The notes under the pieces are model-generated. The model made no database searches. It worked only from the letters and a program-made list of their open reading frames with translations, and was not told where the DNA came from. This document shows, piece after piece, positions 29,011 through 38,546 of a DNA stretch of 64,000 nucleotides (position 1 is the first letter of the stretch; every line of letters starts with the position of its first letter). This stretch comes from Shewanella sairae (lineage in GTDB: Bacteria > Pseudomonadota > Gammaproteobacteria > Enterobacterales > Shewanellaceae): the NCBI RefSeq assembly GCF_023283535.1, contig NZ_JAKILT010000012.1, forward strand, positions 51,215-115,214, written 5' to 3'. The position numbers and the translations under genes were made by a program.

Positions 29011-29560
29011 CTTTACGGAATCGCAACAAATTAAGTCAAGGTATCGCGGCGAATGCTATGTGAGCGAGTTAAGTCATGCAGGCCATCAACTAGTGCCAGT
29101 AACGAGTTTATTAGAATGTGAACGTATTCATTTTGAAGCACAGTCCGATCTGTTGCTGTTAAACCTTAAAAAAATCACTGAGAGTCATTTAGCGTTTATT
29201 GCTCGCTTAATGGAATTCTCCCCAGTGAGCTTGATTGTTTGTAGTGAGAAGATTAGCGAAAACCAATTAACTTGTTTACTGGAATGTGGGCGGATAACGT
29301 ATACGCCGCAAACATTATGCGTGAGCCGTATTAATGCTGTGATAGAGCTGGCGTTACTGCGTTTTAAAGCGGCTAATCACACATTATCTAAAATTGAGCA
29401 TCTTGAGCAGAAATTAGCTACTGAGCAAATTATTTATCAAGCGAAAAGTAAGTTGCAATCAGTTGGGCTTAATGAACAGCAAGCACATCAACAATTGCAG
29501 CAATATGCTATGCAGCAGGGAACAAGCCTTATTGCTGTGGCAAAAGCGTTGTGTAAATAG
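28997..29560 (+). CDS. NasT-like ANTAR-domain antitermination regulator
   Basis: The C-terminal 55 residues form an ANTAR RNA-binding domain (AKSKLQSVGLNEQQAHQQL, then MQQGTSLIAVAKALC). The N-terminal 125 residues look like a response-regulator receiver fold in which the phospho-acceptor position reads asparagine (LLLLNLKKI), so it is likely a pseudo-receiver. A short coiled linker (SKIEHLEQKLATEQ) joins them. ANTAR proteins of nas systems bind paired hairpins in leader RNA and prevent termination. It overlaps the preceding gene by 14 bases. No nitrate sensor NasS was found in the window. Confidence 0.82.
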   Translation: MRIISFTESQQIKSRYRGECYVSELSHAGHQLVPVTSLLECERIHFEAQSDLLLLNLKKITESHLAFIARLMEFSPVSLIVCSEKISENQLTCLLECGRITYTPQTLCVSRINAVIELALLRFKAANHTLSKIEHLEQKLATEQIIYQAKSKLQSVGLNEQQAHQQLQQYAMQQGTSLIAVAKALCK

Positions 29561-29707
29561 CCTTGCACTGTCGATGTTCTACAATGAACCAAATAAGTGC
29601 AAGTAAAGTGAGTCAGTGAGTAAAGTAGAAAAAATACGACAAGATAATAAATATCTTAACTCATTTAAAACAGTTAGTTGAATAATTTTTAATACGGGTG
29701 TTTAAGC
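29561..29707. other. Spacer upstream of the nirB promoter
   Basis: AT-rich sequence between the ANTAR gene and the sigma-54-type promoter. No gene is visible. Binding sites for an enhancer-binding protein such as NtrC would be expected here, but no clear palindrome was identified. Confidence 0.35.
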
Positions 29708-29723
29708 TGGCATAAGCTTTGCG
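29708..29723 (+). promoter_or_regulatory. Sigma-54-type promoter of nirBD
   Basis: TGGCAT-AAGCT-TTGCG matches the -24/-12 consensus at nine of the ten most conserved positions, with correct GG to GC spacing. Transcription would start near 29734 and produce a leader of about 185 bases containing the hairpin at 29834-29871. Confidence 0.75.
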
Positions 29724-29833
29724 ACAGATTGAGTGACACGAGCTTCGTAAAATTAGTTTAGTTAGTGATTATAATGCGATTTAAAAATAGCTTGTTATAA
29801 AAAGCGGTAATCAAAATTTAATGGATATCGGGC

Positions 29834-29871
29834 AAAGGCGCCATCTTCTTTAGGGAAGTGGCGCCTTTTTG
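29834..29871 (+). terminator. Leader attenuator hairpin upstream of nirB
   Basis: AAAGGCGCCA pairs with TGGCGCCTTT (10 bp), topped by CTTC/GAAG closing a six-base loop TTTAGG, followed by a T-rich tail. It lies between the sigma-54-type promoter and nirB, so it must be read through for nirB expression. That is the expected position for ANTAR-dependent antitermination. The loop size of six fits ANTAR targets, but a clean partner hairpin upstream was not identified. Confidence 0.85.
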
Positions 29872-29920
29872 TTTTTCTAAAGGTCAGTAACTCTAAAACT
29901 CTGGAATACGGGGGCGCTAA

Positions 29921-32530
29921 ATGGAACAAACAAAACAAAAACTGCTGGTGGTTGGGAACGGCATGGTAGGCCATTATTTTGTCGAGCAACTGTGCCGTCA
30001 AAATATGAGTCAATATCTAGATATTCAAGTGTTAGGGCAAGAACAGATTGCAGCCTATGACAGAGTGCAATTGTCTAAATATTTTGAGGTAGGTAACGCT
30101 GATAATTTGATGTTGGCAAGTCAGGTTGAATATCAAGCCAATGGTGTGACACTACATTTGGGCCAAGAGGTCATAGAAATTGATGTGGTTAATAAGCAGG
30201 TTTTTACTCAAGATGCTGATTTTAGTTACGACAAGTTGGTGCTCGCTACAGGTTCATATCCGTTTGTTCCACCGATAAAAGGCAATGATAGAGCTGACTG
30301 TTTAGTCTACCGAACGATTGATGATTTAAAAGCCATTGAACGGGCGGCTAATCGCGCGCGCTCAGGTGTTGTTGTTGGTGGGGGATTATTAGGTCTAGAG
30401 GCCGCCAACGCGCTGCTATCACTCGGTATCGATACGCATGTTGTTGAGTTTGCGCCACAGCTGATGTCTGTTCAGCTGAATAAAGAAGGTGGTGAGTTGC
30501 TCAAGGAAAAAATTGAGGCACTGGGAGTGCAAGTTCATCTCAATAAAGCCACTACGGAGATTGTTGATGGCGAAGAGGCTCTGCATCGAATGACTTTTAG
30601 TGACGGAAGTTTCCTAGAAGCTGACATGTTGGTGTTTTCCGCGGGGATCCGCCCTCAAGATAACTTGGCAAGAAAGGCCAATATCAATGTAGGAGATAGA
30701 GGAGGGATTATCATTGATGATCAGTGCCTTACTTCTAATGAGGATATTTTTGCAATTGGAGAGTGCGCATTATGGCAACAAAAAATATTTGGATTAGTAG
30801 CGCCTGGTTACCAAATGGCAAATGTCGTTGCATCGCAAATCACAGCTGATTATTTACATAATCAACCAAGCCAATTTTATGGCGCTGATATGAGCACCAA
30901 ACTTAAACTTCTTGGCGTAGATGTGGCTTCGATAGGCGAAAGCCGTGGCTTTGAGAATGCTCAATATGTTGAATTGATAGACCAACAAGCAGGTATTTAT
31001 AAAAAGTTATGGCTTGATGAAACTGGCTTATACCTAAGAGGAGCTGTACTGATTGGTAATGTTGATGAGTATAGCCACTTACTGAGTTTATATTTGGCCG
31101 CAGAGCCTTTAGAACTGCCCGCGGTCAGCCTGTTAACTGCAGATAATTCTGCTCCAATTCTATTAAAAGATAACGCTATCGTTTGTTCGTGCCATCAGGT
31201 AACTAAATCAGAGATCTGTGAACAAGTGTTAGCGGGGAATCATACTCTAAGCGATATTAAAAGCTGTACTAAAGCCGCTTCAGGTTGTGGTGGCTGCGCT
31301 GCAGTGGTTGAGCAAATTATTGATGAAGCGCTAGTTGGGCAAGGAATAGAAACAGAGCAAGGCGTGTGTCGCCACTTTGAATATGATAGACAAGCCTTGT
31401 TTCATCTGTGCCAAGTTGAAAGCATTAAAGATTTCAACACTCTTTATCAGCAACACGCTAAATCTGGTGCGTCAAGCTTAGCGCTTGGCTGTGAGATCTG
31501 TAAGCCATTAGCGGCGTCGATTTTTGCCACACTAGAAAACGACTATGTGCTTTCAGAGCAACATGTGGCACTTCAAGATACTAACGATGCTTACTTAGGT
31601 AATTTGCAAAAAGATGGCAGTTACTCGGTTGTGCCACGTATTGCTGGTGGTGAAATTACCCCTGATAAATTGATTGCGATAGGTGAAATTGCCAAAAAAT
31701 ATAACCTTTACACCAAAATCACTGGTGGCCAAAGAATTGATATGTTTGGAGCGCAATTATCAGAGCTACCACAAATATGGCAACAACTGATCGCTGCTGG
31801 GTTTGAAACGGGTCATGCCTATGGTAAGTCGTTACGCACGGTAAAGTCCTGTGTTGGTGATACTTGGTGCCGTTACGGCGTACAAGACTCGGTTAGCTTG
31901 GCCATCGCATTAGAGAATCGTTATAAGGGCCTGCGGGCCCCCCACAAGATTAAAATGGCCGTATCAGGCTGTACGCGTGAATGTGCCGAAGCCCAAAGCA
32001 AAGATATTGGTGTGATTGCATCAGAAAATGGCTGGAATCTTTATGTTTGTGGTAATGGTGGCATGCGCCCACGACATGGTGACTTGTTTGCGACTGACTT
32101 ATCGACAGATCAGTTGGTCAGTTATATCGATAGGATCTTGATGTTCTACTCGAAAACAGCAGGTAGATTACAACGCACCTCTGTGTGGATGGAATCATTA
32201 GCTGATGGCCTCGAATATCTGCAATCTGTGATTATTAGTGATGAACTTGGACTCGCTGCGGAGCTTGAAGCGCAGATGCAAAAAGTGGTGGCGAGTTACC
32301 AGTGTGAGTGGCAGACTAGTTTAAATGATAAACATTTTCTCAGTCGTTTCGATGAGTTTGTCAATCCTAAAGATGCGCCTGCACCAAGTCAAAACGCCTA
32401 CCAATATCTGCGCCAGCAGAAATTTCCAATCCAATCGCAAGTACAGCGATTTTCTGAAATCACTCAAGCAAATAAAGGGGCAGGGAATATTGCCGTCACT
32501 ATTTTAGACGAACAGGAGACAAGTCTATGA
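29921..32530 (+). CDS. nirB: NADH-dependent nitrite reductase large subunit
   Basis: This cytoplasmic siroheme enzyme reduces nitrite to ammonium. The N-terminal FAD/NAD(P) oxidoreductase region shows VVGNGMVGHYFVE and VVGGGLLGLEAANALL. A BFD-like 2Fe-2S domain follows (CSCHQVTKSEIC, SGCGGCAAVVEQI), then ferredoxin-like half-domains and the siroheme/4Fe-4S domain with VKSCVGDTWCRYG and AVSGCTRECAEAQSKD. At 869 aa it has normal length (E. coli 847). The start at 29921 has a GGGGGCG-like site. It overlaps nirD by four bases. Confidence 0.97.
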   Translation: MEQTKQKLLVVGNGMVGHYFVEQLCRQNMSQYLDIQVLGQEQIAAYDRVQLSKYFEVGNADNLMLASQVEYQANGVTLHLGQEVIEIDVVNKQVFTQDADFSYDKLVLATGSYPFVPPIKGNDRADCLVYRTIDDLKAIERAANRARSGVVVGGGLLGLEAANALLSLGIDTHVVEFAPQLMSVQLNKEGGELLKEKIEALGVQVHLNKATTEIVDGEEALHRMTFSDGSFLEADMLVFSAGIRPQDNLARKANINVGDRGGIIIDDQCLTSNEDIFAIGECALWQQKIFGLVAPGYQMANVVASQITADYLHNQPSQFYGADMSTKLKLLGVDVASIGESRGFENAQYVELIDQQAGIYKKLWLDETGLYLRGAVLIGNVDEYSHLLSLYLAAEPLELPAVSLLTADNSAPILLKDNAIVCSCHQVTKSEICEQVLAGNHTLSDIKSCTKAASGCGGCAAVVEQIIDEALVGQGIETEQGVCRHFEYDRQALFHLCQVESIKDFNTLYQQHAKSGASSLALGCEICKPLAASIFATLENDYVLSEQHVALQDTNDAYLGNLQKDGSYSVVPRIAGGEITPDKLIAIGEIAKKYNLYTKITGGQRIDMFGAQLSELPQIWQQLIAAGFETGHAYGKSLRTVKSCVGDTWCRYGVQDSVSLAIALENRYKGLRAPHKIKMAVSGCTRECAEAQSKDIGVIASENGWNLYVCGNGGMRPRHGDLFATDLSTDQLVSYIDRILMFYSKTAGRLQRTSVWMESLADGLEYLQSVIISDELGLAAELEAQMQKVVASYQCEWQTSLNDKHFLSRFDEFVNPKDAPAPSQNAYQYLRQQKFPIQSQVQRFSEITQANKGAGNIAVTILDEQETSL

Positions 32531-32913
32531 GTTGGGTAACATTATGTGAAGAAAAAGTATTACCAACGAATCGAGGTGTGGCAGCTTGGTTTTGTGGTAG
32601 AGCCATTGCCTTGTTTAATCTCGGTGATAAAGGCATATTCGCAGTTGATAATATTGATCCAGCTACGGGCGTAAGTGTACTTTCAAGAGGCCTATTATGT
32701 GAGCTCAATAATGAGCTTTACGTGTCATCTCCGCTCCATAAACAGCACTATCATTTGCAAAGCGGGAAATGCTTTGAAAATTCAGAGCTTAACGTTAATT
32801 GCTTTGAGGTCAAAAAGTACCAAGGTAAGGTAATGGTTCGAAAAAATAAGCCTAAAATAGTGCAAGATAGTCGACCAACAGATACTAAATCAGCTTTAAG
32901 TAAGGAGGCATAA
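32527..32913 (+). CDS. nirD: Nitrite reductase small subunit
   Basis: NirD is the Rieske-like small subunit that pairs with NirB. It begins MSWVTLCEEKVLPTNRGVAAW and contains FCGRAIALFNL and the LCELNNELYVSSPLH stretch of the Rieske fold; as in other NirD proteins the cluster ligands of true Rieske proteins are missing. At 128 aa it is slightly longer than E. coli NirD (108 aa), owing to a charged C-terminal tail. The start overlaps the nirB stop (ATGA). Confidence 0.95.
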   Translation: MSWVTLCEEKVLPTNRGVAAWFCGRAIALFNLGDKGIFAVDNIDPATGVSVLSRGLLCELNNELYVSSPLHKQHYHLQSGKCFENSELNVNCFEVKKYQGKVMVRKNKPKIVQDSRPTDTKSALSKEA

Positions 32914-32914
32914 T

Positions 32915-34381
32915 ATGACTAACCAAAATTTCAGCCTCTTTAGCTTTAGTGGCAAGATGAAAGTGATGCACTTAAGCTGGATGGCATTTTTTATCACATT
33001 TGTTGTGTGGTTTAACGCAGCGCCGCTTATTAGTGTTATTGCCGATAGTATTGGCCTCACCACCTCGCAAATTAAAACTTTACTGATTTTAAATGTTGCG
33101 CTGACTATTCCTGCGCGAGTCATCATAGGTATGGTCACTGATCGCTTTGGCCCCAGAAGAGTGTATTCATTGTTGTTGGGCTTGTGCTCCATTCCTTGTT
33201 TTATGTTTGCTGTCGGCACTAGCTTCGAACAGCTTGCTTTAGCGCGGTTTTTAATTGGCTTTATAGGAGCAGGTTTTGTTATTGGGATCCGTATGGTGAG
33301 TGAATGGTTCCCAGCTAAGGAGTTAGGCGTTGCAGAAGGAATATATGGTGGTTGGGGCAACTTTGGCTCAGCCGCTGCAGCCTTTAGCTTACCTGCGATA
33401 GCGCTTGCATTTGGTGGGCCAGACGGTTGGCGTTACGCTATTGGCTTAACAGGTTTAATGAGTTTAGTTTTTGCTTTTATTTATTACTTCAATGTGACGG
33501 ATACACCTAAAGGCTCAACCTATTTTAAACCTAAAAAAGCAGGGGCGATGGAAGTCAGTAGCAAAGGCGATTTTGTTCTGCTAATGGTAATGAAGTTGCC
33601 TATGTATGCCACCTTAGGGTTACTGGCTTGGAAGCTCTCTCCAGCGGGTGTTGCAATGCTTTCAGATAATATGGTCAATGGCATTTACCTGCTGTTATTT
33701 GCCATTTTTGCGACTGATTTTTTGCAAACAGTTAATGTTAACAAACAGGTGTTTACTGGGAAAGTGCCAAAGTTTGAACGTTATCAGTTTAAACAGGTTG
33801 CGGTACTTAATGTGCTCTATTTTTCAACTTTTGGTTCAGAACTCGCAGTTGTGTCTATGTTACCACTGTATTTTGCCGAAACATTTGAATTAGGCATGGC
33901 CCAAGCGGGCATGGTGGCATCCTCTTATGCCTTTATGAATCTAATGTCACGCCCGGGCGGCGGCTGGCTAAGTGATCGTTTTGGCCGTAAAACAACTTTA
34001 CTTATTTTAACCGCTGGGCTTGCTCTTGGCTATTTTGGTGTTGCACAAATAGACAGTAGCTGGGGATTACCGATTGCCATTGCCATGGTAATGCTTTGTT
34101 CTTTCTTTGTGCAAAGTGGCGAAGGCGCTGTATTTGCAGCTGTGCCGTTAATTAAGCGTCGCCTAACAGGGCAAATTGCCGGTATGACTGGGGCATACGG
34201 TAATGTGGGGGCGGTGTTTTTCTTAACGGTTTACTCCATGGTATCTACTCAGGCATTTTTCTATGTCATTGCTGCAAGCGCGGTATTTGGATTTTTTACA
34301 CTGTTCTTTATGGCTGAACCCAAAGGCCATATTGCCGAAGTCAATGATGATGGCGAAGTGACATTAATTAGTGTCAGTTAA
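32915..34381 (+). CDS. Nitrate/nitrite MFS transporter (NarK/NasA type)
   Basis: This inner-membrane major facilitator of about 12 segments imports nitrate for the reductases encoded upstream. The two nitrate signatures of the NNP family are visible: GGWGNFGSAAAAF in the fifth segment and GAYGNVGAVFFL in the eleventh. The MFS loop motif appears as TDRFGPRRVYSLLLG and again as SDRFGRKTTLLILT. It lies one base after nirD, preceded by AAGGAGG, and overlaps the next gene by 11 bases. Confidence 0.95.
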   Translation: MTNQNFSLFSFSGKMKVMHLSWMAFFITFVVWFNAAPLISVIADSIGLTTSQIKTLLILNVALTIPARVIIGMVTDRFGPRRVYSLLLGLCSIPCFMFAVGTSFEQLALARFLIGFIGAGFVIGIRMVSEWFPAKELGVAEGIYGGWGNFGSAAAAFSLPAIALAFGGPDGWRYAIGLTGLMSLVFAFIYYFNVTDTPKGSTYFKPKKAGAMEVSSKGDFVLLMVMKLPMYATLGLLAWKLSPAGVAMLSDNMVNGIYLLLFAIFATDFLQTVNVNKQVFTGKVPKFERYQFKQVAVLNVLYFSTFGSELAVVSMLPLYFAETFELGMAQAGMVASSYAFMNLMSRPGGGWLSDRFGRKTTLLILTAGLALGYFGVAQIDSSWGLPIAIAMVMLCSFFVQSGEGAVFAAVPLIKRRLTGQIAGMTGAYGNVGAVFFLTVYSMVSTQAFFYVIAASAVFGFFTLFFMAEPKGHIAEVNDDGEVTLISVS

Positions 34382-36251
34382 GACAATGGCTAGCACGGAA
34401 TTGACAGGCGAGGTATCTCACCTTAAAGCCAGCTTTGCTGATACGCCGGTCATCAAGAGTCAATCATCTGCGATTGATGGTGAGCAGCAGAGCATTCCTT
34501 TCGCAACTGAAGCGCTGCTGTGCTTATCGGCTGGCCAGTTTTCAGATAAAGGGGCTAAAGCGGAAAATGAAGATGCTATTGGGATCCGTATTCCTAGTGG
34601 CCACCTGCTGACAACTAAAGGAGCGGTATCAGCTATAAGTGATGGTGTCAGCCTTGCAGAAAAAGGCGCTGCAGCTTCAGCGATAAGCGTGAGCAATTTT
34701 TTAGCCGATTATTATTCAACTCCAGCTCTTTGGTCAGTTAAGAAAGCGAGCTCAAAAGTACTAACGGGATTGAATCGTTGGCTTTATGGACTAGGTCAAG
34801 ATTATAGAGATGCAAGGCGCGGCTATGTGTGCACCTTTAGTGCACTGGTGTTTAAGTCCTGTCATTTACATATGCTGCATATTGGTGATTCACGGGTATA
34901 TCGTTACCGAGAGGGGGAGCTACAACGTCTTTCTTGTGATCATGTCAGTCTAGTAGGTAACGGCAACAAATACTTAGCCAGAGCATTAGGATTAGATCTA
35001 AATATCGATGTGGATTATCAATCCATTGCACTAGCGGTCAATGACATTTACTTACTAATGACCGATGGCGTACATGATGTCTTATGCGATATTGATATTA
35101 AAAGCAAAATTGAAGCTCGTTTAGTTAGCGGTAAAATTACATTTAACGATAATGATTGTGAGGAGGTTAGCCAGCAACTAGTCGAGTCGGCAATCAATAG
35201 TGGCTCGATGGATAATGTCAGTTGCCAATGTATTAGTGTGAACGCGTTACCCGAGCTGACCATAGATGATCTGCATAGTAGTTTTACTCAACTGCCGTTT
35301 CCACCTCCGTTAAGTGCAGGGATGAGACTAGATGGTTACACAGTGCTTAAAATTTTATATCAGAGTCAACGCAGCCAAGTTTATCTCGTTAAGGACGTGC
35401 AAGGTCAACTCGCTTGCATGAAAACACCGTCACTTAATTATCAAGATGATCCCGCTTATATTGAGCGTTTTTTGCTGGAGAGCTGGGTTGGTGAGCGGAT
35501 TAATAGTGCGCAAGTTATCACGATAAAAGACAAAGCAAAACCAAAGTCTGCGCTCTATTATCTAACTGAGTATATAGAGGGGATAACATTACAACGCTGG
35601 ATACAGCTGAACCCTAAGCCTGACATACAAGTCGTGCTTGGTATTTTGAATCAAATAGAAGCTGGTTTACGCGCGTTTCATCGCAAAGAAACACTACATC
35701 AAGATCTGAAACCAGAAAATATCCTTATCGACAATAATGGCCAGGTTAAAATTATCGATTTTGGCGCTTGTTATATAAAGGGGATTGCTGAAATCTCAAC
35801 ATCTATAGAACGAGATAGTATTCTTGGTACTGCTGATTATTCAGCCCCTGAAGTTCTGCTGAGATATAAAGCAAACTATCAAGCAGATCTATATTCATTA
35901 GCCGTTATTGCGTTTGAAATGCTAACAAATGAACTGCCTTTTAAAGCCAAGCAAGCTGATTGCTTGTTAGAGAAGGACTTTAAACGACTTCGTTATATTC
36001 CTAGTTATTCGCTAAATCCTCTGATACCCATATGGATGGATAGCGAATTACAAAAATCCTTGAAATTTGACCCAAAAGATCGTCATAGCGATACGAGTGA
36101 ATGGCTCTATGAAATGAATACACCTGTGCGTGAGTGGCATAAACCTACGGGGGAGCAATCATTACGGGAAAAACATCCATTGGCTTTTTGGCAAATTTTG
36201 AGTGGATTATTACTAGGCATAATATTGCTACTTGTTGTATTTAATGTGTAG
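34371..36251 (+). CDS. PP2C phosphatase-Ser/Thr kinase fusion with C-terminal membrane anchor
   Basis: The N-terminal domain (about 50-285) is PP2C-like: SDKGAKAENEDAIGI, ISDGVSLAEKGAAAS, LHIGDSRVYRYREGEL, LMTDGVHDVL and MDNVSCQC. The second domain (about 320-590) is a Hanks-type kinase: ACMK lysine, LHQDLKPENILID (HQD in place of HRD), IDFGACY and ADYSAPEVL. One membrane segment ends the protein (ILSGLLLGIILLLVVFNV), which would keep both domains in the cytoplasm. The start is a GTG at 34371 inside the transporter gene or an ATG at 34386. Such fusions are known beside nitrate transporters in other nas clusters; the target is unknown. Confidence 0.88.
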   Translation: MSVKTMASTELTGEVSHLKASFADTPVIKSQSSAIDGEQQSIPFATEALLCLSAGQFSDKGAKAENEDAIGIRIPSGHLLTTKGAVSAISDGVSLAEKGAAASAISVSNFLADYYSTPALWSVKKASSKVLTGLNRWLYGLGQDYRDARRGYVCTFSALVFKSCHLHMLHIGDSRVYRYREGELQRLSCDHVSLVGNGNKYLARALGLDLNIDVDYQSIALAVNDIYLLMTDGVHDVLCDIDIKSKIEARLVSGKITFNDNDCEEVSQQLVESAINSGSMDNVSCQCISVNALPELTIDDLHSSFTQLPFPPPLSAGMRLDGYTVLKILYQSQRSQVYLVKDVQGQLACMKTPSLNYQDDPAYIERFLLESWVGERINSAQVITIKDKAKPKSALYYLTEYIEGITLQRWIQLNPKPDIQVVLGILNQIEAGLRAFHRKETLHQDLKPENILIDNNGQVKIIDFGACYIKGIAEISTSIERDSILGTADYSAPEVLLRYKANYQADLYSLAVIAFEMLTNELPFKAKQADCLLEKDFKRLRYIPSYSLNPLIPIWMDSELQKSLKFDPKDRHSDTSEWLYEMNTPVREWHKPTGEQSLREKHPLAFWQILSGLLLGIILLLVVFNV

Positions 36252-36445
36252 TTGAATGAGTGTTTTTCACTATTTAAATCCTGGTTACCTGTTTTAGTTT
36301 TGCCTCAATAAACGTACAGTGAAGAGAGTGTCTGATTTGAGTCAATAATACTATTTAGGGGTTAAGCCTTCGACCTGATTGATGAATGGATAGATAGGCG
36401 AGTTCAATGATCGGTTAGATAATAGCTATTACAAAGGAATGTTTT

Positions 36446-37603
36446 ATGCGATTAATGTTTATTTTACTATTATCGTTTCTGTTACAAGGCTGCAAGGCGA
36501 CTACAGATACAACCACCTCAACGCCCAAACTCCCCCAACTAGATTATGTTGCCGCGACATCAGAACAGAGCATTCCAGCAGCAGAAGATTTTTATCGATT
36601 AAGCCTTGAACAAACAGCAGCACTCTATGATTTTCTTAAACAAGAGCATGTGGTTAACTTACCTAATTATAAGCAAGCATTTTTGTATATAAAAAAACGC
36701 TTAGTTAATTTTAACTATCAAGGTAAAAACTATTATGCAAGTCAGTCGCTTGCAGATAATGGTGGCAACTGCATGGCATTGGCGATGTTAACGTTTGCAA
36801 TTGCTAATGAAATGTAAGTGGAGCTGCGTTTCCAGGTCATGCATACCATGCCTGTTTTGCTTGATATTTCCGATAATGTCGCAGTGACATCCGATCATGT
36901 TCGAACATTAATGTACGAAACGGTTGAAGATCTGGAAGGAGCTATGTTTGGAAGAAACCGAATCAAAATTGATTACTTTCCTGATAAATACGATCGTGGT
37001 GGGAAAATAATTGATCAAGATGAGTTTTTTGCGATGTTTTATCGAAATCTAGCAGCAGATGCAATATTTGGGGGTAAGCTGGATTATGCTTATCGGTTAC
37101 TAAATAAGAGCTTAACGCTAGCACCAGACTATGAGCCAGCGATTAATATGCAGGCAGTTGTATTAAGAAAGTTAGGTGATCTTAAGTCTGCTGAAAAGCT
37201 TTATCGTTATGGGTTAGAAGTAGCTGATAACAAGATATCTCTGTTAAGCAATTATCATTTTTTACTACGTTTACAAGGACGAACAGAGCAAGCTAACCGT
37301 ATCAAAGAACAATTACTTGAGCTTGATGATCAAAGCCCCTATGCATGGTATCTACAAGCTGTAGATGCAATGTCACAGCAAGACTATCAAAGTGCAAAGA
37401 TATACCTTAATAAATTCCTGAAAAACACCCATTATTTTCATAAAGCTTACTATGACTTAGCTAAAGTACAGGTGAAGCTTGGAGAGCATGAGTTGGCTGA
37501 GAAATCTCTTGCGCTAGCACTCACATACTCCTCTTCAAATAAAGATCAGAATTTATATAAAGCTAAAATGGATTGGTTAACAGCGTATGAGTATAAAGAT
37601 TAG
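36446..37603 (+). pseudogene. Lipoprotein with cysteine-protease-like and TPR regions, interrupted by in-frame TAA
   Basis: One frame of 386 codons is interrupted only by TAA at 36815-36817 (codon 124). The first part has a lipobox (LLQGC, C16) and ends in GGNCMALAMLTFAIANEM; the second continues VELRFQVMHTMPVLLD. Together they read as a transglutaminase/cysteine-protease-like block (NC...RFQV) followed by tetratricopeptide-like repeats at about residues 195-370. No frameshift is needed. A single-base change, such as CAA to TAA, would explain it. It precedes the curli genes and may have served that locus. A sequencing error is the main alternative; restart at the GTG at 36818 is possible but would lack the signal. 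Confidence 0.75.
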
Positions 37604-37894
37604 TTAAAGGATCGCACTACGGTGCCATTAGTATGACTATTTTTGATCGAATATTACGGCTGTAACTATGCTGAAAATGCTTATTGTAATTTAAAACAAT
37701 TACTTATTTCTTAGCGGTGTCCTGCAGTTAGTGTACGACTTGAGATGCTGTATTAGTACTTTAGTCTATAAGTATCACTTCGAATAGCCATTTTGAGTCA
37801 TACTCTTTAATACTCTGGGTTGATGATGCTTACATCTATTATCGACATAATGACCGCGTGAAATAATTAAGGTCAAAGAAGGCAATTTATTCGA
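37604..37894 (+). other. Region upstream of the curli genes
   Basis: About 290 bases with no gene. AGAAGG lies 12 bases before the curlin-like start. It probably contains the promoter of the csg genes, but I see no convincing -35/-10 pair or CsgD-binding site. Confidence 0.35.
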
Positions 37895-38443
37895 ATGGAT
37901 ATTCTTCAAAATTGTAAACATTATTTAAATCCACTAATAAAATTAATGCCTAATTTTATACTGATAATTGTGCTACTAAACATAATAAGTGCAGTGAGTG
38001 CACAAGATTTGAGCTTATTTGATGAACTCAATGGTTATGATAACCAAGCATTGATAGATCAACAGGGGAATAATCTCAACGCAAATGTTATTCAACAGGG
38101 AGTTGCTAATCGAGCAGCAGCTCGGCAATTAGGGCAATCTAACCGCATTGATATCCAACAAGTTGGTGGCAGTAATTACGCAGGGATACAGCAAAGTGGA
38201 GTGGATATCGAAGCCAGTATTCTTCAAACAGGTTTTAATAACATCGTATTGAGTTCCCAACAAGGAACGTATTTAAATCTGGATGTAAATCAACAAGGTA
38301 ATGATAATACTGCTAATGTTTTACAAGTTGGAGATGAAAGCTCGGTAACTATCTACCAAAATGGGACTGGGCATGACGTATCTGTCATTCAGTATGGGCA
38401 GGGGCGTTCAGCTCAAATAACCCAAGGTTACATTTCCAATTAA
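37895..38443 (+). CDS. Curlin-repeat protein (CsgA/CsgB-like amyloid subunit)
   Basis: The exported protein (hydrophobic segment about 19-35, ending SAVSAQ) contains about ten to twelve consecutive copies of an 11-residue unit of the form hydrophobic-x-hydrophobic-x-Q-x-G-x-x-N, for example ANVIQQGVANR, IDIQQVGGSNY and LDVNQQGNDNT. That Gln/Asn/Gly ladder is the beta-helix repeat of curli fibre and nucleator subunits. Since only one curlin-like gene is present here, I cannot say whether it is the major subunit or the nucleator. It is followed by csgD and the export genes csgEFG in the same direction. Confidence 0.88.
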   Translation: MDILQNCKHYLNPLIKLMPNFILIIVLLNIISAVSAQDLSLFDELNGYDNQALIDQQGNNLNANVIQQGVANRAAARQLGQSNRIDIQQVGGSNYAGIQQSGVDIEASILQTGFNNIVLSSQQGTYLNLDVNQQGNDNTANVLQVGDESSVTIYQNGTGHDVSVIQYGQGRSAQITQGYISN

Positions 38444-38546
38444 AGTAAAAATCGTACCAGCAAAATTAAAGCTGTTTGTTGTTATGGTATTGTTTCAAGT
38501 TAATAGCCACTAGGATGGTGATATTGAGTCAACAAGGAGTAAGTTA

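Noticed and set aside
28673..29029. Three overlapping minus-strand open frames
   Set aside because: They are produced by the 18-bp repeats of the TrpD2-like gene; the repeated Leu/Val/Tyr pattern is an artefact.
36815..36818. Idea that TAA at codon 124 is recoded
   Set aside because: No known bacterial recoding signal for TAA with a downstream element is visible; a simple nonsense mutation or sequencing error is more likely.
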